64,000 bases of DNA from contig CAUASB010000008.1 in NCBI GenBank assembly GCA_958431815.1, positions 1 to 64,000 of the forward strand, read 5' to 3'. Of the stretch, positions 33,501 through 42,800 are shown piece by piece (the first letter of the stretch is position 1; the number at the start of each line of letters is the position of its first letter). The notes under the pieces are model-generated. The model was not told the DNA's origin and did not search any database. It saw only the letters and a list, made by a program, of their open reading frames with translations. This DNA is from an uncultured Eggerthella sp. Lineage in GTDB: Bacteria; Actinomycetota; Coriobacteriia; Coriobacteriales; Eggerthellaceae. A program made the position numbers and the translations under genes.

Positions 33501-34697
33501 TTAAGCAAGATACACCTCGAGATAATCGCTGAGGGGCGAACCAATGGAACCGGTTGAGCGTTCAAGACGCTCAGCGATATGAGAGCGTAGCGCTGGACTT
33601 TTCCAAAGCAGCGCTACGGTCTCTGCCACATCCTCTCCCCTCATTCCGCAAATCAGCCCCGTCTCGCCGTCAATTACAGAATCACGCGCCGTTGCATAGT
33701 CGGTCACAACCACAGGCTTCCGAAGCGCCCTGGCTTCGTCAAGAACGATGGATTTTCCCTCGTAGCGCGATGTCTGGACAACTGCGTTGCATCTCAGCAT
33801 ATAAGGGTAAGGGTTCTCCCGCTCGCCCAAAAACAAGACCTTGTCACTAAGACCGAACCGCGTCACATCGTCCTGGATTCCGTGACGTAATTCACCGTCG
33901 CCTATGCAGCGCCATACGAAATCAATTCCAAGCGCATTCAGATGATTTGCCGCGTCAACGAGGATGTCATACCCCTTTTGTGGCTGGAACCTGCCCACGG
34001 TGAGAAGGTTTAGTTTCCCATCCGTGCACGCATCTAGGACAACCTCGTCAGCGAGCCTTCGGATAAAAGCCGGGGACGTGATGTTCTCCAAAACAGTGCT
34101 TTTGCCATGCAGGCTGGGGAAGGCCTCGAGAAGAGATTTGAGGCATGAGTCCGAGACGGTGATCACTTCATCAGCTCGATCAAAGTAAATCTTATCAAAA
34201 CAGGCATCATATCCATGGTCGGCATAGTTGTTGTGAAACCAGAGAACCTTTCGTTTCGCATGGACCTTGTCCATCACATAATAGCTACAGGTCCCCTCCA
34301 GGCCGCCTATAGCGACATCGTATTCGCTGTCCAAGTCTGGCAACAACGGGCCCCAAGATTGCCAAAGCAACTGCACATCGTTCAACGCGGGGTTGGCCTT
34401 GTGCATCTTCCTCCTCGTAAGCAGCCGCCGCATTTTCCCATAAAAGCCCTTTGCTGAAATGCTCTTGAAGAACTCGGCCGAACCGATGGGCTCATACATG
34501 CATCTTAATATCCTTGGGGCGTCAACCATCTTGACAAAGCTCGGAACCTGGTTTAGAAATCCCCCTCTCCTGGCAAACAACAGCAAATCGATTTCTACAT
34601 CACCGCGATATCCATCCATGGCGTTCAGGAAGTTCACCAGTGCCTTCTGGGCACCTCCCATATTCAGCGTGTCGATAACGAAGAGAAGCTTCTTCAT
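33501..34697 (-). CDS. Family 4 glycosyltransferase
   Basis: 398 residues, GT-B fold. N-terminal FVIDTLNMGGAQKALVNFL and C-terminal LTVGRFQPQKGYDILVDA, then RYEGKSIVLDEARALRKP with the EX7E-type acidic pair. ATG overlaps the previous stop (ATGA). Cytoplasmic retaining transferase for the repeat unit; sugar unknown. Confidence 0.85.
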   Translation of the reverse strand: MKKLLFVIDTLNMGGAQKALVNFLNAMDGYRGDVEIDLLLFARRGGFLNQVPSFVKMVDAPRILRCMYEPIGSAEFFKSISAKGFYGKMRRLLTRRKMHKANPALNDVQLLWQSWGPLLPDLDSEYDVAIGGLEGTCSYYVMDKVHAKRKVLWFHNNYADHGYDACFDKIYFDRADEVITVSDSCLKSLLEAFPSLHGKSTVLENITSPAFIRRLADEVVLDACTDGKLNLLTVGRFQPQKGYDILVDAANHLNALGIDFVWRCIGDGELRHGIQDDVTRFGLSDKVLFLGERENPYPYMLRCNAVVQTSRYEGKSIVLDEARALRKPVVVTDYATARDSVIDGETGLICGMRGEDVAETVALLWKSPALRSHIAERLERSTGSIGSPLSDYLEVYLA

Positions 34698-35848
34698 CGC
34701 CCTGCCACCTTCATATAGAACTCCTGAAGATACTTGGCGGTCTCGACCACGTCGTAGCCAGCCTTCCTAATCTCACTGGGACCGGCATTGCGTCTAGATG
34801 GTTCGGACTTCGCATCGGCGATAGTCGCAGCCCACTCAGAGGCTCCATCAGACAAATTGAGAAAAACGGCAAAGCTGGTCATCCCCGTCTCCCGCGCTAT
34901 TCCTGTCGACAAAAAGGTGGGGAGTCCACTAGCTTGTGCCTCGGGCCCCACGACAGGCATGCCCTCATAAAGCGAGGGCATGCAGAAGACGTCCATTGCA
35001 GAATAGTAGTCAGGAGTGTTCGAGTGTACGCCAGCCATTACCACTCTGCCCTTGTGGGGGTGTTTGGCCAAAATCGCGTTAAAATCAGCGAGCTGCTCCC
35101 CCTCCCCCAGCAAGAGCAGGTATGCATCGCTTCGCTTTTTCATCAGCTCAGTTAGAATATCTAGCAAAAAGGGCTTGTTTTTTGCCCCGGAGAAGCGCCC
35201 CACATTCCCGACTACAAAAGCGTCCTGCGGTATCCCGTACCGCTCTCTAATCGCATGCCTGGCCTCCATAGAAAATCGGAAAGCTTCCGCATCGATACCG
35301 TTCTGGAGGATTCTATAGTCCTTGGCACGGTTGCGCTTTGCCGGAAACATCCATTCCGCAGCCGGCCCCGAGCACGCGAATCGATCGGTCACGACCCCGT
35401 CGAGCCTCTGCCTGTTAAGGGGATGAGTTATCTCACGAACAACGTTCTCGGGAAAATTGTCCATGAACTTATGCGCAGTGCTATGTGAGTGCAGGATTAT
35501 CCTCCGCACACCAGCATCGAATGCGGCCCAGATATCCTTATTGAACCCTCCCAAGTTGCATCTATGGAAATGCGCAATCCCGTATTCCGAATGGGACTGG
35601 AAAAAATCACGATAGTACCTTTTGGCGTCGATGGGATGCTTGTCGGGACTCTGGAACTGGTAAACAACCCCGCCAAGGCTGCGGATTTCATCGTTAAAAA
35701 CGCAGTCCCTTTCGACTCTCTCCATGAAATCGAATTGCACCTTCGATCTGTCTATGTTGCGATAGACGTTCATGAGAAAATGTTCGATTCCGCCATGGTC
35801 CATGGCTCCAACGAAATGGAGCACCCTCACGGTGCCTTCCTGACTCAT
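34694..35848 (-). CDS. Family 4 glycosyltransferase
   Basis: 384 residues from ATG 35848, which overlaps the licD stop and has GAGGAG upstream. VLHFVGAMDHGGIEHFLMN, VVGNVGRFSGAKNKPFLLDI and SLYEGMPVVGPEAQASGLP identify a GT-B enzyme of the EpsF/capsule group. Next step of the repeat-unit assembly line. Confidence 0.86.
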   Translation of the reverse strand: MSQEGTVRVLHFVGAMDHGGIEHFLMNVYRNIDRSKVQFDFMERVERDCVFNDEIRSLGGVVYQFQSPDKHPIDAKRYYRDFFQSHSEYGIAHFHRCNLGGFNKDIWAAFDAGVRRIILHSHSTAHKFMDNFPENVVREITHPLNRQRLDGVVTDRFACSGPAAEWMFPAKRNRAKDYRILQNGIDAEAFRFSMEARHAIRERYGIPQDAFVVGNVGRFSGAKNKPFLLDILTELMKKRSDAYLLLLGEGEQLADFNAILAKHPHKGRVVMAGVHSNTPDYYSAMDVFCMPSLYEGMPVVGPEAQASGLPTFLSTGIARETGMTSFAVFLNLSDGASEWAATIADAKSEPSRRNAGPSEIRKAGYDVVETAKYLQEFYMKVAGR

Positions 35849-36699
35849 TGAGCTCTCCTCTTTACACGCCAAGCCTTCTCGATATGGAAATGACGTTCGT
35901 CCTCTGGGGGCAAAGCCATGAAGTCACCGTAAACCCTGGTCAAATGAGTCCTCCAACAAGCCATAGCGGGGAAGGCCATCCCCTCAAATTCAAGCATCTC
36001 GCATTTCTCAAATTCGTCAACAGGAACAAGCTCTGCAAGAGACCTGCAGCCCCCAAAGGTCACGGGCGCGCAAAACTTCGTTTGTCCATATGGAACCTTT
36101 CTTGCCTCAGATGTTATCTTGGCTGTGGCAAGCTTTATGAACGTTCTGCTGCGAAAAACAGGCTGGAAAACCGTCTTGACGAAGCGTTTTAAGGCTCCTT
36201 TGCTTGAAGAAGGCTTATGGTAAGCGGCCCCGAGGAGCTTCCTGCAATCAGTCACCGTGCTGATCGTCCTCAACGCCTCGCGCTCGTCCTCTGAAATACC
36301 GTCGTAGGGAAAGACATCAATCCAAATCGGCGAAGGCTTCAACGCATCGTGGGTAATCGTGAAGATTTCATCATTGACCACTTTGGCATAAAGGGCCTCC
36401 GAAAGAGGTTCATCGCCGTAGCCCACAATCCGTAACCCGGTCTCGTGCTCAAGCTCAGCAGAAAGGTCTATCAACCTTTCATAATTCGGACGCCCTATTG
36501 CAAGGTCGACATCGTCGTCCCAAGGGATGAAGCCTTTATGCCTGGCGGCTCCAAGGAGTGTGCCGTAGTCGAGCGACCAATTGACGGAATGCCGTTTGCA
36601 AAAATCATAAAAGGAGCTGAGCATCAGAGAAATCTCGATCTGCAATTGGCGCGTTGAGATTTCCTCCATACCGTTGGCTTTATCGAATTTTAAAGACAT
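35845..36699 (-). CDS. licD: LicD-family phosphotransferase in the exopolysaccharide operon
   Basis: 284 residues from ATG 36699 (TTGGAG six bases upstream); an in-frame GTG at 36732 has no site. DYGTLLGAARHKG and FIPWDDDVDLAI are the LicD active-site motifs; WIDVFPYDGI follows. Unlike the LicD at 5985 it lacks the coiled-coil extension. Placed among sugar transferases, it probably puts phosphocholine on the exopolysaccharide repeat unit. Some LicD relatives transfer other phospho-groups, so the donor is inferred from the two lic loci. Confidence 0.85.
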   Translation of the reverse strand: MSLKFDKANGMEEISTRQLQIEISLMLSSFYDFCKRHSVNWSLDYGTLLGAARHKGFIPWDDDVDLAIGRPNYERLIDLSAELEHETGLRIVGYGDEPLSEALYAKVVNDEIFTITHDALKPSPIWIDVFPYDGISEDEREALRTISTVTDCRKLLGAAYHKPSSSKGALKRFVKTVFQPVFRSRTFIKLATAKITSEARKVPYGQTKFCAPVTFGGCRSLAELVPVDEFEKCEMLEFEGMAFPAMACWRTHLTRVYGDFMALPPEDERHFHIEKAWRVKRRAQ

Positions 36700-36738
36700 T
36701 GAATACTCCAAGGGCGTCGAAACAGTTCTCACGAGAGA

Positions 36739-37806
36739 CTAGCGGATAATGCCATCGTACAGGTTCATCAGGGTCGCAACGCTATCGGCAACGTTAAAGC
36801 AAGATGAAACGCATTCGTATGCCGCTCGCCCCGCCCTCTCGCGAAGCTCAGGAGAGCCAATGACCCAAGCAAGGACGTTCGAAAGCTCATCTACGCCATC
36901 CACCGGGATAAGGAATCCGTTCACTCCGTCTTGTATAATCTGGGGAACCCCACCTACGGGCGTGGCGATTGCCGGGATACCATGCGCCATGGCTTCAAGC
37001 ACGCCCATCGGCATGCCCTCGTGTTTGGACGGAAGGCAGTACACGGCCGCCCGTTCGAACAGGCGCTCCTTCTCACTGCCCAAGACCCAACCCAGGAACT
37101 CGCAGCGTTCGGCAATGCCTAGTTCCTGGGCCAACGCCTCGTAACGTTCCGGGTGGCCGTCGCCGCCGAAGAGAAGCTTAGCTTCGGGGTGTGCCTCGAG
37201 CATGCCCCTTGATGCACGCAAGAGCACGTCAGGACTCTTGTTCACATCAAGACGCCCTAAGAACAGGACGTCTTGATGTGAACAAGGTGAGCACGGCTTA
37301 GCCGGCACGGCGACGCCGTTGTGAAGCACGACAATCTTTTCGACAGGGCAAACGTTCTCCGCGAAGTAGTCACGCCATTCCTCTGAGAGCACCACGACTT
37401 TGTCGGCAAGCTCGAAGGATGAGCGGACGCCATCCCTGAACGCCTGGTCTCCGGACTCGAAATCGCGCTTGAATTCGCCGTTGTGCTCATGGAAGATTAC
37501 TTTCTTGCCACGCTCCACCGCAACCCTCGCGAGCATAGTCTTGCGTTTAAGCGAGCCGCCTTTGCTCGTATGCAGATGGACAATGTCGTAGTCATCGACA
37601 ACAGCCTTGAACCTCCATAGCGATCTGACAAAAGAAAGGGCCTTGGCTGGGACATTGGAACCCTCAACAGTTCCCAAATAGCAAAACCGATCGCATCGTT
37701 CCGCTATACCAGCATCGAGATAGCCCTTAACCACGCTCACGATTCCGCCTTTGAGAGAGAGGTCGGGGCCGGCCATAAGAACCTTGGCTTTGGCTTTAGC
37801 ATTCAT
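36739..37806 (-). CDS. Family 4 glycosyltransferase
   Basis: 355 residues from ATG 37806, overlapping the preceding stop, with GGAG five bases ahead. MAGPDLSLKGGIVSVVKGYL, VLFLGRLDVNKSPDVLL and SKHEGMPMGVLEAMAHGIP place it in GT4. Member of the polysaccharide operon, acceptor unknown. Confidence 0.86.
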   Translation of the reverse strand: MNAKAKAKVLMAGPDLSLKGGIVSVVKGYLDAGIAERCDRFCYLGTVEGSNVPAKALSFVRSLWRFKAVVDDYDIVHLHTSKGGSLKRKTMLARVAVERGKKVIFHEHNGEFKRDFESGDQAFRDGVRSSFELADKVVVLSEEWRDYFAENVCPVEKIVVLHNGVAVPAKPCSPCSHQDVLFLGRLDVNKSPDVLLRASRGMLEAHPEAKLLFGGDGHPERYEALAQELGIAERCEFLGWVLGSEKERLFERAAVYCLPSKHEGMPMGVLEAMAHGIPAIATPVGGVPQIIQDGVNGFLIPVDGVDELSNVLAWVIGSPELRERAGRAAYECVSSCFNVADSVATLMNLYDGIIR

Positions 37807-39661
37807 CGGAACTCCGTGAAATCCCAATAGTCGTAATTGACTTGCTGTTCAGCGCAGCAGTAAGTTCAATGCCCATGACAAGTTCACCATAGGCGGACGA
37901 GTACCCAAACGACGCCGATTTCAGAGGCGCGCCTGTTTCGATGCGTACCAGAGCACCGGATTGCAGACGGAACTCAGCTCCATTCCCGCAAATCCCAAGT
38001 CCAGCTACGGGAAGGTGAAGGTGCAACGTCGCAGCCTTCTCACCATCTACCTCGTCGGCAATTACAACCTTCGAACCAAAGATCTCAACCATCCGACGCA
38101 CTCGCATGGGCGCGTAGCCGTCGTGCTCCGCCGCCATGCGAACCCCGTCCTCGCACTCCTCGAGCGCAAACCCCGAGACGTTTGCCTTGCGCCCCCAGAG
38201 GAACGGCCCAAGCGCCTCGGACTGGTCTCTGCCGCCGACGCACACCGTGTTGTGGGCGTGCGTGGAGCGGAACAGATCGCGCATCTCGCGGTTGCCGTTG
38301 TAGACGTAGGTACCAGGGTCGATGAGGACGGGCTCGCAGTCCACGAACAGCTGCACGCTCAGGGCGTCGGCGTGCCCGTGGGCCGCGAGCTCCCCGAAGC
38401 CAAGCGGGCCGTGGTCGAAGGCGAGCACCGCACGCCCCTCGTCGAAGCGCACAATCGTAACGCCTCCTTCGGGGAAGCTTTCAACGGGTTTATTGGTAAT
38501 CACAGGGAAACCCGCCGCAACCTCCAGCTGCTCAACCTCGTACAGCCATCCGAGAGTCTCGCAGCAGCGCACGGCCTTGGCCCAGCGGCAACCTGCCCCC
38601 AGCTCCAAGGTCGTAAACGCCAGGACGTACTCCGGGTAACATGGCTTCTCTTGCGAAAGGCAGAGTATGGCGCCCTCGTCGTCGCCGAACTCGATGTAGC
38701 GCCCGCCTCCGACGCAGCACGCTCGGGCGTAACGCGCCATAGAAGAAAGCTGCGCAACGAGCGCTTCAGGCAACGCCTCGCCACCAGTGCGCAGCACGTG
38801 CGACACCAAACACAGCGCCTCCATGACGAACAGCTGGTAGTGCAACGCCTGCTCCTTGTTCACGCCGTCGGGGTAGGTTTGGCGCACGACCTCGACCCCC
38901 AGCATCGCCAGGGCCTCGTCAAGCCACTTGCGCTCGCCGAACACTGCGGCCGCAATGGCGACGCCGGCCGCCTCAACGACGGTATGATTGTTCGCGGAGG
39001 AATAGCGGGAGTAATGTTGCCGCACATGGGCGGCCATCGTCCAGGCGCCTACGCACAGGCGTTCCCTCAGCCCATCGGCGGCCGAGTCGCCAACAGCATC
39101 GAGAAACGCGGCGCACACGAGCCAGTTGATCAGCCGTATGGACTCCTCCATGGGGCTCGCCCACTCGGGACCCCACATGAAGGGATTATTGTCGTTCCAG
39201 TCACCGAACAGGCTGGAAAGCTCGAAAAGATAAGCGGCTTCGCCCGTGACGAAATACGACTTCGCCAGAAGCACGAACTGGCAGTGTCTGTTCAGCTCCC
39301 AGTTGGTGCGGATATCGCCAGGCACACCCTCCTCGCCAAAGGCATAATCTGCTGCAAAGCGCACGGGCCAGTCCCCCGGGGTCTGGAATGCGGCGTGCCA
39401 GCGCGTCCGGTACTCGACGTACGGGCACTCGCCCAAAAGCTCGATTTCCGCGCCAACACTGTACTCGTCATTCCCGAAGTTGAGGCCGAGCCTCGAGAGG
39501 TCTGCCTTTGGCGCAGGCCCGAACGCCTCGCACTCGAAAACTGGCACCTTTAGGGCGAAAAGCCTCCGTTCGCGCGCGGAAAGGCACTTCTGCCTGAAGC
39601 GCCAAATGACCTCGCTCGCACTCATGGCGCGAAGCCTTTGAATATACCAGGAAAAGCCCAC
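37796..39661 (-). CDS. Heparinase II/III-like polysaccharide lyase
   Basis: 621 residues, GTG start overlapping the wecB stop (TAGTG). Helical N-terminal half (alpha/alpha toroid) with NNPFMWGPEWASPMEESIR and the SANNHTVVEAAG motif, then a beta-sandwich with HGHADALSVQLFVD and the catalytic-type His/Tyr cluster HAHNTVCV. Such lyases inside polysaccharide operons trim or recycle uronate-containing polymer, and the operon makes ManNAcA (WecB/WecC). No signal peptide is visible, so export is unclear. Confidence 0.82.
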   Translation of the reverse strand: MGFSWYIQRLRAMSASEVIWRFRQKCLSARERRLFALKVPVFECEAFGPAPKADLSRLGLNFGNDEYSVGAEIELLGECPYVEYRTRWHAAFQTPGDWPVRFAADYAFGEEGVPGDIRTNWELNRHCQFVLLAKSYFVTGEAAYLFELSSLFGDWNDNNPFMWGPEWASPMEESIRLINWLVCAAFLDAVGDSAADGLRERLCVGAWTMAAHVRQHYSRYSSANNHTVVEAAGVAIAAAVFGERKWLDEALAMLGVEVVRQTYPDGVNKEQALHYQLFVMEALCLVSHVLRTGGEALPEALVAQLSSMARYARACCVGGGRYIEFGDDEGAILCLSQEKPCYPEYVLAFTTLELGAGCRWAKAVRCCETLGWLYEVEQLEVAAGFPVITNKPVESFPEGGVTIVRFDEGRAVLAFDHGPLGFGELAAHGHADALSVQLFVDCEPVLIDPGTYVYNGNREMRDLFRSTHAHNTVCVGGRDQSEALGPFLWGRKANVSGFALEECEDGVRMAAEHDGYAPMRVRRMVEIFGSKVVIADEVDGEKAATLHLHLPVAGLGICGNGAEFRLQSGALVRIETGAPLKSASFGYSSAYGELVMGIELTAALNSKSITTIGISRSSDEC

Positions 39662-40767
39662 TAGGCGCCGGCCCTCCCGCTCAGCACATCTGCTATCCGC
39701 TCGCTAGCGTGGCCGTCACCGTAGGGGTTGGAGGCATGGCTCATGGCTGCATACTCAACATCGTCGGAAAGCAAGCGGGAAAACTCGCGATAGATGGTCT
39801 CCTCCTCGGTACCCACCAGCTTCAGGGTTCCGGCGGCAACGCCCTCGGGGCGCTCGGTAGTGTCGCGCATGACAAGCACCGGCTTGCCAAGGCTCGGGGC
39901 CTCCTCCTGAATGCCGCCCGAGTCCGTGAGAATCAGGTGGGACGCCGCCATGAAGTTGTGGAAGTCCAGAACTTCCAATGGGTCTATGATGTGCAACCTG
40001 TCGAAGCCGTCCAACTCCTCGTGGGCCGCCTTGCGTACCAATGGATTCATATGGATCGGGTAGATCGCCTTGGTATCGGGATGCTCCTCCATGACACGGC
40101 GTATGGCGCGGAACATCCTGTGCATGGGCTCGCCCAGGTTCTCGCGGCGGTGAGCCGTGACAAGGATGAGGCGACTGCCCTTGGCCCACTCCAGCTCGGG
40201 ATGGGAGTATCCTTCGCGCACCGTTGTGCGCAGGGCATCGATACCGGTGTTGCCAGTGACCCAGATCCTGGACTCGGGCTTGCCTTCGCCCAAAAGGTTC
40301 TTCTTGCTGGCCTCAGTGGGCGCGAAATAGTACTCGGTGACGATATCCACCGCCTGGCGGTTGAACTCCTCGGGCCAGGGGCTGTATATATCGTGGGTGC
40401 GAAGGCCCGCCTCCACGTGGCCAACGGGGATGTGGAGGTAGAAGCATGCAAGGGCCGCCGCGAAGCTGGTGGTCGTGTCGCCGTGCACCAGCACCACGTC
40501 AGGCTTATCGCTTTCCAACACGGCCTTGATCTTCAGCAGAACGTCGCACGTAACATCGAAAAGCGTCTGGCCCGGCCTCATAATCGCCAGGTCGTGGTCG
40601 GGCACCACGCCGAACACGTGCAGCACCTGGTCGAGCATCTCACGGTGTTGCCCGGTGACGGTCACCACGACGTCGAATTCCCCCGGACGTGCCTTCAGCT
40701 CGTTGGCAAGCGGGCACATCTTGATGGCCTCCGGCCGCGTGCCGAAGACGAGCATTACTTTCTTCAA
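39661..40767 (-). CDS. wecB: UDP-GlcNAc 2-epimerase (non-hydrolysing)
   Basis: 368 residues, TTG start before KKVMLVFGTRPEAIKM. VVVTVTGQHREML, HVEAGLRTHDIYSPWPEE and LTDSGGIQEEAPSLGKPV are family signatures. It supplies UDP-ManNAc to WecC and WecG for exopolysaccharide or linkage-unit synthesis. Confidence 0.93.
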   Translation of the reverse strand: MKKVMLVFGTRPEAIKMCPLANELKARPGEFDVVVTVTGQHREMLDQVLHVFGVVPDHDLAIMRPGQTLFDVTCDVLLKIKAVLESDKPDVVLVHGDTTTSFAAALACFYLHIPVGHVEAGLRTHDIYSPWPEEFNRQAVDIVTEYYFAPTEASKKNLLGEGKPESRIWVTGNTGIDALRTTVREGYSHPELEWAKGSRLILVTAHRRENLGEPMHRMFRAIRRVMEEHPDTKAIYPIHMNPLVRKAAHEELDGFDRLHIIDPLEVLDFHNFMAASHLILTDSGGIQEEAPSLGKPVLVMRDTTERPEGVAAGTLKLVGTEEETIYREFSRLLSDDVEYAAMSHASNPYGDGHASERIADVLSGRAGA

Positions 40768-40798
40768 TCCTGCTTCTCCCTACATCCCGGTCGCACGT

Positions 40799-42016
40799 CT
40801 ACAGCTTGTAGACGTTCTCACCGTCGCCGCACACGTTGCGCGGATCGATGAGGATGCGATTGCCGAACGCCTCGGGCTTGCCCTTGATCTGGCTGTGGCC
40901 CACCATGACGATGACCATCTCGAGGCCCTCCAGGAACTCCTCCATGGAATGCACCTGGCCGGGCACCTCGTCGCGCTCGACCCACGGGTCGTACACCTTC
41001 ACGGAACCGCCGCACAGGTGCTCCTCCATGCTCTCGAGCATCTGAAGCGTCGGGCTCTCGCGCACGTCGTCGACGTCCTCCTTGTAGGTCAGGCCATAGA
41101 TGCCAACCTTGGAGGCGTCCGTTATGCCGTGCTCAGCCATAGCCTCATGGGCGCGCTTGAGCACGTACTCGGGCATACCGGCGTTGGTCTGCAGGGCAAG
41201 GCGGACGAAGTTGGCCGTCTCGGGGTAGTCGCCCACCAAGAACCACGGGTCCACGGGGATGCAGTGCCCACCCACGCCAGGGCCTGGCTGCAGGATGTTC
41301 ACGCGGGGGTGCTTGTTGGCGATGCGGATGACTTCCGCCACGTCCATGCCACCGATGCGACAAATCTTCGCGAGCTCATTGGAGAAGGCGATGTTCACCG
41401 CGCGGAAGGTGTTCTCGACGACCTTCGTCATCTCGGCGGTGCGGATGTCGGTCACGCTGATCTCGCCCTGGCAGAAGCTGGCGTACACCTTCGCCACAGC
41501 CTCGCCCACCTCGGAGTCGTCCGCACCGATGGTGCGGTTGTTGTGAAGCAGCTCGTAGACCATGTTGCCCGGGATGATGCGCTCCGGGGCGTGCACGAGC
41601 TTAACGTCATCGCGGCCAGCCTCAACGAGGAGCGGGCGAACGAAACGGTCGATGGTGTTGGGCGAGACGGTCGACTCGATCACCAAAACAGCGCCCTTGG
41701 GGGCAACCTCGAGCACCGTCTTACAAGCCGTCACCACATAGCAAGGATCAATCTTCTTGCCCAGCTTGTCGTAGGGGGTTGGCACGCTGACGATGTAGGT
41801 GTCGCACGCCTGGTACTCGGTCGTGAACCTGATGCCAGCCTTCAACGCATCGACAAACAGCTCGTCGAGGCCATCCTCCTTGAAGGTCGTCTTGCCCTCG
41901 TTCAGCGTCGCCACAAGCCCTTCGTTGTAGTCGGTGCCTACGACCTCCACTCCATGGGTGGCCAGCATGAGGGCGGTTGGCAGGCCGATATAACCAAGGC
42001 CGATGACGTTAACCAT
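40799..42016 (-). CDS. wecC: UDP-N-acetyl-D-mannosamine dehydrogenase
   Basis: 405 residues from ATG 42016, overlapping the wecG stop. MVNVIGLGYIGLPTALMLA (NAD loop), IESTVSPNT, AEMTKVVENTFRAVNIAFSNE and the catalytic-Cys motif PGVGGHCIPVDPWFL. Oxidises UDP-ManNAc to UDP-ManNAcA, so the polymer is likely acidic. Confidence 0.92.
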   Translation of the reverse strand: MVNVIGLGYIGLPTALMLATHGVEVVGTDYNEGLVATLNEGKTTFKEDGLDELFVDALKAGIRFTTEYQACDTYIVSVPTPYDKLGKKIDPCYVVTACKTVLEVAPKGAVLVIESTVSPNTIDRFVRPLLVEAGRDDVKLVHAPERIIPGNMVYELLHNNRTIGADDSEVGEAVAKVYASFCQGEISVTDIRTAEMTKVVENTFRAVNIAFSNELAKICRIGGMDVAEVIRIANKHPRVNILQPGPGVGGHCIPVDPWFLVGDYPETANFVRLALQTNAGMPEYVLKRAHEAMAEHGITDASKVGIYGLTYKEDVDDVRESPTLQMLESMEEHLCGGSVKVYDPWVERDEVPGQVHSMEEFLEGLEMVIVMVGHSQIKGKPEAFGNRILIDPRNVCGDGENVYKL

Positions 42017-42800
42017 TGCTCTTTTCGCCTTTCTTCGCGAACTTGTACTTGTATGTGAGGGCAACGAACTTGGCATTGCCTACGATGTATCTCTTCCAGA
42101 GTCTTCCCGGCTCCTGGATGAATCGGTAGAACCACTCCAGGCCGTGGTCCTGCATCCATTTGGGCGCACGATCCGTAACGCCAGCAACGACATCGAAGCT
42201 GCCACCGACGCCCATCACGAACGGGATACCGATTTGGCCCAAATACCTGTGGACCCAGTATTCCTTCTTCGGTGAGCTGAAGGCGACAAACATCATGTCG
42301 GCCCCCGATGCGGCCATGTCGGCCACGATCTGAGCCTCATCCGCCTCGGTGAAGTAGCCGTTGCGGTATCCGACGATGCAGATGCCCGGATAGCGCTCCT
42401 CAAAGATCTCCTTGACCTTCACAACGACTTCTTCCTTCACGCCAAAGAGGTAAAGCTTGTATCCCTTCTCAGACGACAGCTCTACAAGCCTCTGAAATAA
42501 GTCGATGCCCGTCACGCGCTCCATCAGGGGGACTCCCAGTTTCTTCGCAGCCCACACGACCGATGCGCCATCGGCATTGATCAGGGGGCAGGCGTTCACG
42601 ATCTCGGCAAGCTTGGGGTCGGCTTCCATGAGGTTCACCTTCGAGGCGTTCACCACCACATGCTGGGTGGGCACGCCTGCAGCAACGATCTTCTCCACCT
42701 CGGCAACTGTTTCATCAAGGGAAAGGGCATTAACGTAAGTGTTCAGGATTGGAAAACGAAGAGGAGAGTTTTTTGTTTCGCTGCCGGACAAAACAGTCAC
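42009..42800 (-). CDS. wecG: WecG/TagA/CpsF family glycosyltransferase (GT26)
   Basis: 263 residues, GTG start. ADGASVVWAAKKLG, VTGIDLFQRLVE, LYLFGVKEEVV, GYFTE and FVAFSSPKKEYWVHRY are hallmark motifs. It adds ManNAc or ManNAcA to the lipid-linked first sugar, with precursors from wecB/wecC next to it. It could equally act in the wall-teichoic-acid linkage unit (TagA role), linking this operon to tagGHD. Confidence 0.9.
   Translation of the reverse strand: MTVLSGSETKNSPLRFPILNTYVNALSLDETVAEVEKIVAAGVPTQHVVVNASKVNLMEADPKLAEIVNACPLINADGASVVWAAKKLGVPLMERVTGIDLFQRLVELSSEKGYKLYLFGVKEEVVVKVKEIFEERYPGICIVGYRNGYFTEADEAQIVADMAASGADMMFVAFSSPKKEYWVHRYLGQIGIPFVMGVGGSFDVVAGVTDRAPKWMQDHGLEWFYRFIQEPGRLWKRYIVGNAKFVALTYKYKFAKKGEKSNG

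Noticed and set aside
37961..39553. 530-codon reading antisense to the heparinase-like gene
   Set aside because: His/Arg/Val-rich shadow of a GC-rich gene; no start site or motif.
40469..42058. 529-codon reading antisense to wecB/wecC
   Set aside because: Antisense shadow spanning two well-identified genes.
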